A stretch of 35,359 nt of DNA from Syntrophales bacterium. GTDB lineage: Bacteria; Desulfobacterota; Syntrophia; Syntrophales; UBA2251. The stretch is from contig JALNWL010000005.1 in the NCBI GenBank assembly GCA_023230905.1, forward strand, positions 1 through 35,359. Direction: 5' to 3'. Position numbers and translations under genes: made by a program. A model generated the notes under the pieces. That model saw only the letters and a program-made list of their open reading frames with translations. It was not told the origin of the DNA and searched no databases. Of this stretch, positions 1 through 7,679 are shown piece by piece. Positions within the stretch are counted from its first letter, which is position 1, and each line of letters opens with the position of its first letter.

Positions 1-1
1 G

Positions 2-556
2 AACTGCATCAAACGAACGGCCAGCATTTCCGGAACGCCGAAACTCGTCGAGGTCGAAACGGGCCGGGTCCTGTACGCCCGCAACCTGTCCGGCGCCGCC
101 GAGAGCTCCGGCTGCGAGGATACGCGGCCCGCCGCGGACGGCGAGGCCCTGTTCACCCGCGCCAAGGAAACGGCCCAAGCCCAGTTCCGAAGAGACATCG
201 CCCCCTACTACGTCACCCGCGAGATCACGCTCATGGACACCGGGGACGGCATCACCGCTCCGGAGGCCAAGGAAAAGCTCAAGCAGGGGATCGCCTATGC
301 CGGCAAGGGACGGCTGGACATGGCCTGCGAACTGTGGGGGGCGGCGCGCATCCTTTCGCCCGACGCCGTGGCCATCCAGTACAACCTCGGCGTGTGCGCG
401 GAAAGCCGGGGTGATTTCGAGGCGGCGCTCCGCCTCTATCGGCAGGCGGACCGGCTCCTGGGCAAGCCGGACGACAACATCACCCTGGCCCTGAACCGGG
501 CCGGCCAGGCCCTCCAGAACCAGAAGAAACTCAAGGAACAGCTTCAGGAGGAGTAG
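2..556 (+). CDS. TPR-containing protein, C-terminal part (5' end outside window)
   Basis: The frame is open from the first bases, so the N-terminus lies upstream of the window; about 184 residues are visible. The first ~70 residues look beta-rich, with phrases such as KLVEVETGRVLYARNLSG that resemble the CsgG/lipoprotein-like repeats of cell-envelope proteins. From about position 260 the protein is helical. A TPR-like pair runs over about residues 90-150, with the pattern A...G....A...W..A and YNLGVCAESRGDFEAALRLY, followed by a charged tail. An internal ATG at 233 has no good ribosome binding site and the reading frame before it is clearly coding, so I do not use it as the start. The stop at 556 directly abuts the end of the convergent deacetylase gene. 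The specific function is not recognised. The reading frame and TPR are well supported. Confidence 0.75.
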   Translation, partial: NCIKRTASISGTPKLVEVETGRVLYARNLSGAAESSGCEDTRPAADGEALFTRAKETAQAQFRRDIAPYYVTREITLMDTGDGITAPEAKEKLKQGIAYAGKGRLDMACELWGAARILSPDAVAIQYNLGVCAESRGDFEAALRLYRQADRLLGKPDDNITLALNRAGQALQNQKKLKEQLQEE

Positions 557-1312
557 CTAATTCTCCTCGCCCCCCTCCAGTCCCTGGAGGAAGGCGAGAA
601 CGTTCCGCCCCAGGACGCGATGGTTGTACCCCCCCTCGAGGATGCCGAAGCGGCCCGCCCCATGCGCCTCGCCCGCCTCCTTTACCATCCGCCCGATTTC
701 GCGGTAATCCTCCGTCGTCAGGAGCCCCCCCCAGTCTTCCCGATGGTGATCGAAACCCGCGGAGACGCCGATGATATCGACCGGCTCGGCCCGGAGCTTG
801 TCCCGCACCCGCTTGAGGTAATCGTTCCGGTCGTTCGTGGACGGGTTGTAGATCCGGACATAGCCCCGGCCCTCCAGGACATTGACCGTCCCGTCCCCGT
901 AGTGGAGGTCGATGTCCAGCACGAAGGCCCGCTTGATGAGACCGTCCCGCCGCAGCCGCTCCAGGGCGATGGCCATGTTGCTGAAGTAGCAGAAGCCCCA
1001 GGCGCTGCCTGCCGAGGCGTGGTGTCCCGGGGGCCGGATCAGGCCGAAGCACGGCTCCTTCAGCCCCGTGCGGGCCGCTTGGATGGCCCCGCCGGCGGCC
1101 AGGGCGGCCACGGTGTAAACGCCCTCCCGGCGCACCTGTTCGATGTGGGAGCGCGTGTGGACGGCCGCGATGTCCTCCTCGGCGGCCGGCACGGCCTCGA
1201 CAAAGGTAACGCGCCCCTCGATCGCCTTGACGACGGCCTCCATGCGTCCCGCCGCCGCCGCCGGATCCCCGGCATAGACCTCGTAGAAATCCTCGTGGAA
1301 GATAACCTTCAT
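557..1312 (-). CDS. Histone deacetylase family protein (AcuC/acetylpolyamine amidohydrolase-like)
   Basis: Zinc-dependent HDAC-superfamily amidohydrolase that removes acyl groups from lysine or polyamine amines. Visible family signatures are the early GRMEAV segment, the catalytic PPGHHA pair of histidines, WGFCYFSN, the metal-binding LDIDLHYGDG segment (Asp and His ligands), VSAGFDHH (third Asp ligand) and the C-terminal LEGGYN motif. The set of catalytic residues is complete. At 251 residues it is shorter than most family members (about 300 or more), with compact loops. I start at the ATG at 1312, which lies 9 nt after an AGGAGG; the in-frame ATG at 1318 is only 3 nt away from it. It is the last gene of a leftward cluster with a sirtuin and an NRDE protein. 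The substrate is unknown. In Bacillus subtilis, AcuC and the sirtuin SrtN both deacetylate acetyl-CoA synthetase, so a role in protein deacylation is plausible but inferred. Confidence 0.9.
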   Translation of the reverse strand: MKVIFHEDFYEVYAGDPAAAAGRMEAVVKAIEGRVTFVEAVPAAEEDIAAVHTRSHIEQVRREGVYTVAALAAGGAIQAARTGLKEPCFGLIRPPGHHASAGSAWGFCYFSNMAIALERLRRDGLIKRAFVLDIDLHYGDGTVNVLEGRGYVRIYNPSTNDRNDYLKRVRDKLRAEPVDIIGVSAGFDHHREDWGGLLTTEDYREIGRMVKEAGEAHGAGRFGILEGGYNHRVLGRNVLAFLQGLEGGEEN

Positions 1313-1371
1313 CGTCATTCACCTCCTGTCCGGGCCCTGTCACGGGCCGTGAGGTCGGATCTCTCCGATGC

Positions 1372-2136
1372 TTATAGCGCGGAAAAGGAGAAGGCGGACG
1401 TCATCCAGGCCTCGGGCCGGCCGTTGAAGACGCGCTCCACGAACTCCACGCCCCCTTTATGACCGATCTTCAGGACCGTTGAGGAACGGGTCCCGTAAAC
1501 CGGACTGGTGATGAAGATGGACGACAGGATCCGCTCCCACGCCGGACCGACGCCGGTATCGGGCAGGTTTGCGTCCGCCGGCCGGCTTCGGTCCGCCAAG
1601 AGCGAAAAGAGCGCTTCCGTTTCGGGGTCGCCCCCGTTCTCCAGCAGGGCCCGCAGGAACGCCCGGCCCCGTTCCACCTTCGGCCAGGGGGTATTCAGGA
1701 GGTGGTTGCTGAGGCCGTACAAACCCGGGGACAGCTTCATGGACCCGCCCCGATTGGAAAAGACGTAAAGGGAGCGAAAATCGCCCACCAGAAGGTTGAA
1801 TCCGTTATACGCGGAAGCCCCGGCGCGGATCGCATCCAGATAGTCCGGCGGCGCCTGTTGCCCCCGGAGGAAGTCGCCGACCAGCCGTCCCCTCGAGGGG
1901 GCCCCCGTTTTCAGGGATGCCGGGTCGCGGAAATTCGTCAAGGCGGCGAATCGCCCCTGGCGGGTGATCCCCAGCCAGGTTCCGCCGTCCCGCAGGTCCC
2001 GTCCGGCCAGAAGATCCGGGGCGTCGGCCCAGAAGGCGGCCGCCGCGGAGGGCCTCGCGTAGAATTCATCGCGGTTGGCCGCCAGAATCAGCCGGTGGCG
2101 GGGGTGCATCCCGTAGGCAAAGAGAATGAGGCACAT
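1372..2136 (-). CDS. NRDE (TANGO2) family protein
   Basis: The protein begins MCLILFAY and carries the family-naming NRDEF motif at residues 21-25, then RDLRDGGTWLGITRQGRFAALTNFRDP, all diagnostic of the NRDE/TANGO2 (Ser/Thr-rich T10) family. The conserved second-position cysteine, which could be exposed as an N-terminal nucleophile after Met removal, is present. At 254 residues it is full length. A GGGAGGG ribosome binding site precedes the ATG. The gene lies 26 nt after the sirtuin and 59 nt before the deacetylase on the same strand, so co-transcription is likely. The biochemical activity of bacterial NRDE proteins is not established; eukaryotic TANGO2 has been tied to Golgi organisation, haem handling and acyl-CoA metabolism. 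Family membership is secure and function is not. Confidence 0.9.
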   Translation of the reverse strand: MCLILFAYGMHPRHRLILAANRDEFYARPSAAAAFWADAPDLLAGRDLRDGGTWLGITRQGRFAALTNFRDPASLKTGAPSRGRLVGDFLRGQQAPPDYLDAIRAGASAYNGFNLLVGDFRSLYVFSNRGGSMKLSPGLYGLSNHLLNTPWPKVERGRAFLRALLENGGDPETEALFSLLADRSRPADANLPDTGVGPAWERILSSIFITSPVYGTRSSTVLKIGHKGGVEFVERVFNGRPEAWMTSAFSFSAL

Positions 2137-2162
2137 ACGCCCTCCCGTCGCCCCCCGCGCCG

Positions 2163-2942
2163 CTAGAGGCGGGCGCGGACGTCCCGCAGGATTCGTTCCA
2201 TCACGTCACCGGCGGTCGCGTTGATCAGAATATCCGCCTGGTCGTCGCACAGGGTGGCGCTCAAGTTGATGATCGCGAGCTTGGCCCCCGCCCCTTTGGC
2301 ATACACGGGCATGTAGGCCGCCGGATAAACGACGAGTGACGAACCGACGACGAGAAAGAGGTCACAGTGGCGGGCGTGATACGAGGCGGCGCCCAAGGCG
2401 GCCTCCGGCAGGGCCTCCCCGAAGAAGACGGCGTCCGGCTTCAGGATGCCCCGGCAGCGTTCGCAGACGGGAACCTCGGGGTGGGATCGGTAGCGGCTCA
2501 GCATTTCGTCCAGCGGATACCGCGTGTCGCAGCCCAGGCAGCGCAGCCATTGCATATTGCCGTGAAGCTCGAACACCTTCTCCGGACGGTTGCCCGCCTT
2601 TTGGTGGAGCTGGTCGATATTCTGGGTAATGACGCAGGTCAGCTTGCCGAGCGCCTCCAGCTCCGCGATGGCAAGGTGGGCCTTGTTCGGCCGGGCGTCC
2701 GTGAGCAGTCCCCCGTCCAGCAGGATCTCCCATTGCTTTCGCCGGGTCTCCGCGCTCACCAGAAATCGTTCGATCGTGAAGTCCTCCGGATCGAACCGGC
2801 TCCAAATCCCGCCCGGACTGCGAAAATCGGGGATCCCCGATTCCGTGCTGACGCCGGCGCCGGTGAACACCACCACGCGTTCGGCCGCCACGATCATGCC
2901 GGCAACGGCCCCGATCTTTTCGTCCAGATGGATGTCGGCCAC
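2163..2942 (-). CDS. Sir2-family NAD-dependent protein deacylase (sirtuin)
   Basis: NAD-dependent lysine deacylase. The sequence shows the NAD-binding GAGVSTESGIPDFRS motif, the TQNIDQLHQKAG motif, the catalytic His in the following ELHGN motif, and a Cys4 zinc ribbon of two pairs, CLGC and CERC, about 20 residues apart. GSSLVVYPAA and INLS follow at the NAD pocket. The Tyr-x-x-Arg signature of class III desuccinylases is not apparent in the region after GGIW, which favours a deacetylase-type enzyme. I choose the GTG at 2942 because AAGGAGG sits 5 nt upstream; the longer start, a GTG at 2957, would place that site inside the gene and has none of its own. It is the promoter-proximal deacylase in a cluster that also encodes an HDAC-family enzyme. 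Confidence 0.93.
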   Translation of the reverse strand: MADIHLDEKIGAVAGMIVAAERVVVFTGAGVSTESGIPDFRSPGGIWSRFDPEDFTIERFLVSAETRRKQWEILLDGGLLTDARPNKAHLAIAELEALGKLTCVITQNIDQLHQKAGNRPEKVFELHGNMQWLRCLGCDTRYPLDEMLSRYRSHPEVPVCERCRGILKPDAVFFGEALPEAALGAASYHARHCDLFLVVGSSLVVYPAAYMPVYAKGAGAKLAIINLSATLCDDQADILINATAGDVMERILRDVRARL

Positions 2943-3029
2943 GGGCGCCTCCTTCACAGTCCGCTGATGTCCTACAGATACACCATCCTCAGGAAAAAGA
3001 CCAAGCGAAAACCGGCGTGACCAGCCCGC

Positions 3030-3350
3030 TCACGGACGGATTCGGTAGCGGATCACCGTCAAGGTCTTTCGACCCGCCGCATCCGTACCGGCAACACCCT
3101 CGATGTCCACCGTGTCCCCCTCGCGCTGGAACAACTCCCTCCCCACCGCGTCGGGGAGAACGCGGTACTCCCGTCCTTCCTCGGTGACGACGGACACCGC
3201 CGTGATCCGGTCCTCCTCGTCCCAGTCCACAACAAAGACCATGCCGCTGAGGGAGATCGTCTCACCGCCCGGGGCCGGGACGACCAGCGACAGGAGGGCG
3301 ATCCCGAACAGCAGGACGCACATGGCGATTTTTTTCATCCGCCGTCGCAT
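3030..3350 (-). CDS. Small exported beta-rich (OB-fold-like) protein
   Basis: About 106 residues. The N-terminus MRRRMKKIAMCVLLFGIALLSLVV is a clear signal peptide with a basic n-region, a hydrophobic core, and a likely cleavage near APGG. The mature ~80 residues alternate short strands and charged turns (SGMVFVVDWDEED, VVTEEGREYRVL, DTVDIEGVAGTDAAGRKTLTV), a pattern like small periplasmic OB-fold proteins. GGGGAGGTG stands 11-12 nt upstream of the ATG at 3350; a second in-frame ATG at 3338 is possible. It lies 87 nt before the sirtuin on the same strand and is divergent from the diadenylate cyclase gene. A much longer frame on this strand runs through the cyclase gene and is a shadow. Not recognised as a named family; the fold is inferred. 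Confidence 0.65.
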   Translation of the reverse strand: MRRRMKKIAMCVLLFGIALLSLVVPAPGGETISLSGMVFVVDWDEEDRITAVSVVTEEGREYRVLPDAVGRELFQREGDTVDIEGVAGTDAAGRKTLTVIRYRIRP

Positions 3351-3357
3351 ATTGTTA

Positions 3358-3387
3358 TTGACACCTCCCCGAAGAATTCCGTATGAG
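3358..3387 (+). promoter_or_regulatory. Sigma-70-type promoter for the diadenylate cyclase gene
   Basis: TTGACA at 3358-3363 and TATGAG at 3382-3387 are separated by 18 nt. The -35 box is a perfect match and the -10 box matches TATAAT at four of six positions. Initiation near 3394 would leave an untranslated leader of about 58 nt before the ATG at 3453. The placement between two divergent genes supports it. Confidence 0.55.
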
Positions 3388-3452
3388 AGAAGGGAGATTC
3401 GAACGTCCCCTTCGCGCCGGAACCCGGCGCTGCCCCCAGTCATGGAGACACC

Positions 3453-4904
3453 ATGGACGAAATGGCAACCCTCTTCCAGAACTTCCGCCTCCAGGATTTG
3501 TTTGACATTGTCATCATCGCCGGGATGATCGCCATCCTGCTGATCTGGTTCAAGGACCGGGCCTCCCGCTTCGTCTTCTCCGGCGTGGTCCTGCTCGGCT
3601 TCCTCTACGGCGCGGCCCGGTTTTCCCATCTGTACCTGACGACGGTCGTCCTCCAGGGGTTCTTCGGCATCCTGGCCTTCGCCCTCGTCGTCCTCTTCCA
3701 GGAGGATCTGCGCCGTTTCCTGGAGCGTCTCGCCCTCTGGGGACGCTTCCGAAAGCAGTGGCGCGAACCCGTCGCCCATGAAGAAACCGCGGAAATCCTC
3801 GCCCTGACGGCGGCGAACCTCGCCCGAAACCATATCGGGGCCCTGATCGTCCTGACCGGAAGCGATCCGCTGGACCGTCACCTGAGCGGCGGGAACCGGC
3901 TGAACGGTCTGCTTTCCCAGCCGCTCCTGGAGAGCCTTTTCGACCCCCATTCCGCGGGCCATGACGGGGCCGTGATCATCGACGGCAACCGGGTGGTCCG
4001 TTTCGGCTGCCATCTCCCCCTGTCGACCGGCGCGGGGAAAAATCAGCCGATGGGATTGCGCCATACGGCGGCCCTCGGCCTGGCCGAACGGTCCGACGCC
4101 GTCTGCATCGTGGTCTCCGAAGAGCGGGGCACGATCTCCCTCGCGCGGGGAGAACAGATTCAGGTCCTGCCCCATGCCGCGGCCCTGAAATCCGCCCTTT
4201 CCGCCTTCTACGCGGCCCGCATGCCCGTCCGGGCGGCTCACCCCTTCTGGCAGCGCCTGAAAACGAATCCCCGCGAGAAGGTCATCGCAATTCTGCTGGC
4301 CTGCGTCCTCTGGCTCGTGTTCGGATACCAGCGCGACTCCGTCCGTCGGGATTTTCTGGCTCCCGTCGAGTACGTCAATATTGCGGCCGACTGGGTTATC
4401 GAGAATCCGAAGATCCCGGAAGCCACGATCATGGTCATGGGGCCGTCGCAGGCCTTCCAGTTTCTGGACGTCGGCTCGCTCAAGATTTCCCTGGACCTCT
4501 CCCGGCTCCGGGAGGGAAGGCAGGAAATCCCGCTCACCAGAAACATGGTGCGCGTTCCCGCGAACCTCACTGTTCTCGACATCAAGCCGAACCACCTCGT
4601 GCTTTCGGCCTCGCGACTGGTGCCTGTCTCCGTCCCCGTGCGGGTCGCGACCGAACACCATCCGCCGCCGGGTTACGCCGTGGGGCGGATTACGGTGTCG
4701 CCGGAGACCGTGAGGATCCTCGTCCCTTCGAAGCGGCGGACGGACAAGATCGCCATCAAAACGGCCCCGGTCAACCCGCAACGCCTGCGCGAGACCCGGA
4801 CCGTGGAGGTGAAGCTGACGCCACCCTCCGACGTCCAGCTCGCCCCGGACACGGCCGCCACCGTCCGGGTGACCGTTGAAATCGTCGGACAGGACGCTAC
4901 TTGA
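3453..4904 (+). CDS. Diadenylate cyclase (CdaA-type DAC domain) fused to YbbR-like domains
   Basis: Predicted membrane-bound enzyme that condenses two ATP into cyclic di-AMP. Residues ~17-83 hold three hydrophobic segments as in CdaA/DacA, ending in the conserved LFQEDLRRFLE. The DAC domain covers ~110-240: GALIVLTG, then the catalytic DGA at 171-173 (HDGAVIIDGNRV), then the ATP-binding RH at 203-204. The usual RHR is RHT here (GLRHTAALG), and SEERGTIS follows. A fourth transmembrane segment at ~276-291 leads into an extracytoplasmic C-terminal part of ~190 residues with YbbR-type repeats (VPVSVPVRV, PETVRILVP). In Firmicutes the YbbR protein CdaR is a separate neighbouring gene that regulates CdaA; here the two are one polypeptide. 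The 3' end overlaps the convergent regulator gene by 8 nt. Cyclase activity is inferred, and the altered RHR motif should be kept in mind. Confidence 0.9.
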   Translation: MDEMATLFQNFRLQDLFDIVIIAGMIAILLIWFKDRASRFVFSGVVLLGFLYGAARFSHLYLTTVVLQGFFGILAFALVVLFQEDLRRFLERLALWGRFRKQWREPVAHEETAEILALTAANLARNHIGALIVLTGSDPLDRHLSGGNRLNGLLSQPLLESLFDPHSAGHDGAVIIDGNRVVRFGCHLPLSTGAGKNQPMGLRHTAALGLAERSDAVCIVVSEERGTISLARGEQIQVLPHAAALKSALSAFYAARMPVRAAHPFWQRLKTNPREKVIAILLACVLWLVFGYQRDSVRRDFLAPVEYVNIAADWVIENPKIPEATIMVMGPSQAFQFLDVGSLKISLDLSRLREGRQEIPLTRNMVRVPANLTVLDIKPNHLVLSASRLVPVSVPVRVATEHHPPPGYAVGRITVSPETVRILVPSKRRTDKIAIKTAPVNPQRLRETRTVEVKLTPPSDVQLAPDTAATVRVTVEIVGQDAT

Positions 4905-6303
4905 AGTCCTCTTTCCGGATCTCGTGACGCTGGAGCAGCTTGTGGATCTGCCGGCCCGTGACGCCCGCCGCGACCGCCGTGCGGTCGATGCGGCCCCGGT
5001 TGACCGACAGCAGTTCTTTCAGGTATTGCCTCTCCACGGCCTCCACCGCCTGCCTTCGCACCTCGCCCAGCGTGAGCGACGTGTTCAGGGACAGGCGCGG
5101 GGGCGTCGGGGTCACGGTGAAAAGTTCCGCCGGGAAGCTCTCGGGCGTCAGCATCGACGAGGTCTCGAGGATATAGGCCCGCTCGACCAGATTCTCGAGC
5201 TCCCGAATGTTTCCCGGCCAGGGATACCGGCGGAAGGCGTCCATCACCTGGGGATGGGCATAATGGATGTCCTTCTGGTTGAACCGATTCAGGTTTCTGA
5301 GGAAGACTTCCACAAGTTGGGGGATGTCTTCCGTCCGCTCCCGCAGGGGCGGGAGCTCGATGGGAAAGACGTTCAGGCGGTAGTACAGATCTTGCCGGAA
5401 CAGGCCCTCCTCCACGAGTTTTTTCAGATCCACATTGGAAGCGGCGACGATCCGAACATCCGCCTCCAGGGTTTCCTCGCCGCCGACGCGTTCATAGGTC
5501 CTGTCCTGGAGGATCTGGAGCAGCCGGATCTGGGCGGCGGGGGAAAGGGTGCCGATCTCGTCCAGAAAAATCGTCCCGCCGTGGGCCAGCTCGAATTTAC
5601 CCAATTTCCGCCGGACGGCGCCGGTGAACGCCCCCTTCTCGTGACCGAACAGCTCGCTTTCCAGGAGCGTATCGGGAATGGCGCCGCAGTGGACGCCGAT
5701 GAACTGGACGTCCTTACGGTTGCTGTGACAGTGGATCAGCTTGGCCAGAATGCCCTTGCCCGTTCCCGTTTCCCCGGTGAGCAACACCGTACTCTTGGTC
5801 GGCGCGACCAGGCGGATGGCCTCGAAGACCGACCGCATGAATGCATTCTTCGTCTGGACCACCTCGAGGGCGTCGGCCTGCCAGAAGCGGCTTCGGAGGT
5901 AATCCAGCTCCGAGCGTGTCCGGTTTTCCTCGGCGATGAGTTCAACGGCATATCGGACCTCGTCCCGGTTGAGCGGATAGGTCACGTAGTTGCTCGCGCC
6001 CGCCTTGACCGCCATCACCGCTTCCCGGACCGCGTCCTGTCCGGCCATGACGATGATCTCAAGGGCGGGCTGAATCTGCCAGAGCTGCTGGAGGGAGGAT
6101 TTGTAGTCGTACTGCCCGTGGCGGGATGACAGCGCCTGCAGCAGCGCAAGATCGATCAGCGCCAGCTCGTAGCGCTTTTTCCGGCAAAGCCCGAGGCAGG
6201 CATCCAGGTCATCCGCGGCGTCCACCGTCCCCCGGGAACGGAAGATGCCGCGGACGACCTGGACGACGTTGCGATCGGGTACAACGACAAGGATGCCTTT
6301 CAT
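4897..6303 (-). CDS. Sigma-54-dependent transcriptional activator with degenerate receiver domain
   Basis: NtrC-family protein of 468 residues: receiver-like domain (~1-125), AAA+ domain (~145-380), Fis-type helix-turn-helix (~425-465). The AAA+ part is intact, with Walker A GETGTGKG (~177-184), the sigma-54-contacting GAFTGA loop (224-229), GGTIFLDEIG and the RQDLYYRLNVFPI segment. The receiver keeps an Asp at 51 (LIDLA) and one acidic residue at 10. The conserved switch Thr/Ser is Ala87 and the invariant Lys before the Pro is Tyr109, so ordinary aspartyl phosphorylation is doubtful. No histidine kinase is adjacent. GGAGGAGGGG precedes the ATG. A perfect 14-bp palindrome (CCGGCGATCGCCGG) at 6320-6333 lies just upstream and may be an operator. 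Target genes are unknown. Confidence 0.9.
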   Translation of the reverse strand: MKGILVVVPDRNVVQVVRGIFRSRGTVDAADDLDACLGLCRKKRYELALIDLALLQALSSRHGQYDYKSSLQQLWQIQPALEIIVMAGQDAVREAVMAVKAGASNYVTYPLNRDEVRYAVELIAEENRTRSELDYLRSRFWQADALEVVQTKNAFMRSVFEAIRLVAPTKSTVLLTGETGTGKGILAKLIHCHSNRKDVQFIGVHCGAIPDTLLESELFGHEKGAFTGAVRRKLGKFELAHGGTIFLDEIGTLSPAAQIRLLQILQDRTYERVGGEETLEADVRIVAASNVDLKKLVEEGLFRQDLYYRLNVFPIELPPLRERTEDIPQLVEVFLRNLNRFNQKDIHYAHPQVMDAFRRYPWPGNIRELENLVERAYILETSSMLTPESFPAELFTVTPTPPRLSLNTSLTLGEVRRQAVEAVERQYLKELLSVNRGRIDRTAVAAGVTGRQIHKLLQRHEIRKEDFK

Positions 6304-6477
6304 GCCCCTCCTCCCGCATCCGGCGATCGCCGGCGGGGTCCCTGTTTGTCTCCAAAATTATCTCCGTCTTGTCAAGCAAAAACTCCGGCGCCGGTGCGAT
6401 AAGGCATTCAAATTTCGATTGTATTTCTCGGAGCTTTGGGCTAAAACACCCCATCACCCCATGGAGGCGCCCTGACG

Positions 6478-7548
6478 ATGTCGTCCCCGCAGCCCACGCG
6501 AGTGGGCAAGGTCGGCCTACCGCCGGGATCCCTGGTCCACGTCGGCCGCCGGTTGACCGAAAAGACCTGCCTCACCCTGTTCAACTTCGACGAGCAGCAC
6601 ATCGAGGAGCGGACCATCGCCGCCGTCGGCGACGCCGTGCCCTATCGGAATCGGCCGAGCGTCACCTGGCTCAATATCGACGGTCTCCATGATACGGGCG
6701 TCCTGGCGGCGCTGGGCGAGGCGTTTGGACTCCACCCCCTGGTCCTGGAGGACATGCTGAACACGGAACAGCGGCCGAAGTTCGAGGATCTGGGGGATTA
6801 CCTCTTCATCGTCATGCGCGTGTTCATGCTCCCCGCGAATCCGGAGGGAGGCATTCGTTCGGAACAGATCAGCCTCGTCATCGGCCCGCACTTCCTGATC
6901 ACGCTTCAGGAGAAGGCCGGACCGCTGCTGGATCCGATCCGGGAAGGGCTCCGCGCCGGGAAGGGTCGCATCCGGAAGGGCGGGGCGGATTACCTGGCCC
7001 ACGCCATCGTGGACGCCGTCGTGGATCAGTATTTCGTCGTTCTGGAGGCCCTGGGCGAGCGGATCGAGGTCCTGGAGGACCGCCTCATGACCCGCCCCAC
7101 GCCGGATACCCTGCGCGCCATCCAGGGGCTGAAACGGGAAATCACCTCCCTGCGCCGATCGGTCTGGCCCCTCCGGGAGGCGATCAGCGCCGTCGACCGC
7201 TCCGACTCGACGCTCCTTCACGAGGGCACGGGGATCTATTTCAGGGACGTCTACGACCACACCATCCAGATGATCGACACGATCGAAACCTTCCGCGACC
7301 AGCTCGCGGGCATGCTCGACATCTATCTGTCCAGCCTGAGCAACCGGATGAACGAGGTCATGAGGGTCCTGACCATCATCGCCACCCTCTTCATGCCGCT
7401 CACCTTCATCGTCGGCATCTACGGGATGAATTTCAAGTACATGCCGGAACTGGCATGGCGCTGGGGATACCTCTACGTCTGGGGCGTCATCCTCCTCGCC
7501 GTCGCGGCCATGCTCCTGTATTTCAGGCGCAAACGGTGGCTGCCGTAG
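6478..7548 (+). CDS. corA: CorA-family magnesium/cobalt transporter
   Basis: Pentameric inner-membrane divalent-cation channel. The 356-residue protein has the long cytoplasmic N-terminal funnel (IEERTIAAVGDA, WLNIDGLHD, HPLVLEDMLNTEQRPKFED) typical of the family. The long stalk helix precedes two C-terminal transmembrane segments, with the signature YGMN motif (GIYGMNFKYMPEL) between them. The C-terminus ends in basic residues (FRRKRW), as expected for a cytoplasmic tail. The start ATG at 6478 follows GGAGG at 6464-6468. It is divergent from the sigma-54 activator. The coding end is followed by a T-rich run (from 7550) behind a short weak hairpin, a poor terminator candidate. Whether Mg, Co or Ni is the main ion cannot be read from sequence. 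Confidence 0.95.
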   Translation: MSSPQPTRVGKVGLPPGSLVHVGRRLTEKTCLTLFNFDEQHIEERTIAAVGDAVPYRNRPSVTWLNIDGLHDTGVLAALGEAFGLHPLVLEDMLNTEQRPKFEDLGDYLFIVMRVFMLPANPEGGIRSEQISLVIGPHFLITLQEKAGPLLDPIREGLRAGKGRIRKGGADYLAHAIVDAVVDQYFVVLEALGERIEVLEDRLMTRPTPDTLRAIQGLKREITSLRRSVWPLREAISAVDRSDSTLLHEGTGIYFRDVYDHTIQMIDTIETFRDQLAGMLDIYLSSLSNRMNEVMRVLTIIATLFMPLTFIVGIYGMNFKYMPELAWRWGYLYVWGVILLAVAAMLLYFRRKRWLP

Positions 7549-7679
7549 ATTTTTTTCTTTAATTCTGGGCCAAAGTCGGATAGGATTTCGCCTGCGTCGG
7601 CGTGGCACGGACGCGGCGTTTTTCAAGGGCCTCCCCGGGTGGCGGCCCGCAGAACGTGGACAAGGGAAGGAGGCAGTAC

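Noticed and set aside
3351..4781. Extension of the small exported protein into a 583-codon minus-strand frame
   Set aside because: It runs through the diadenylate cyclase gene. The signal peptide and ribosome binding site at 3338-3360 fix the true start, and the extension has no protein-like features.
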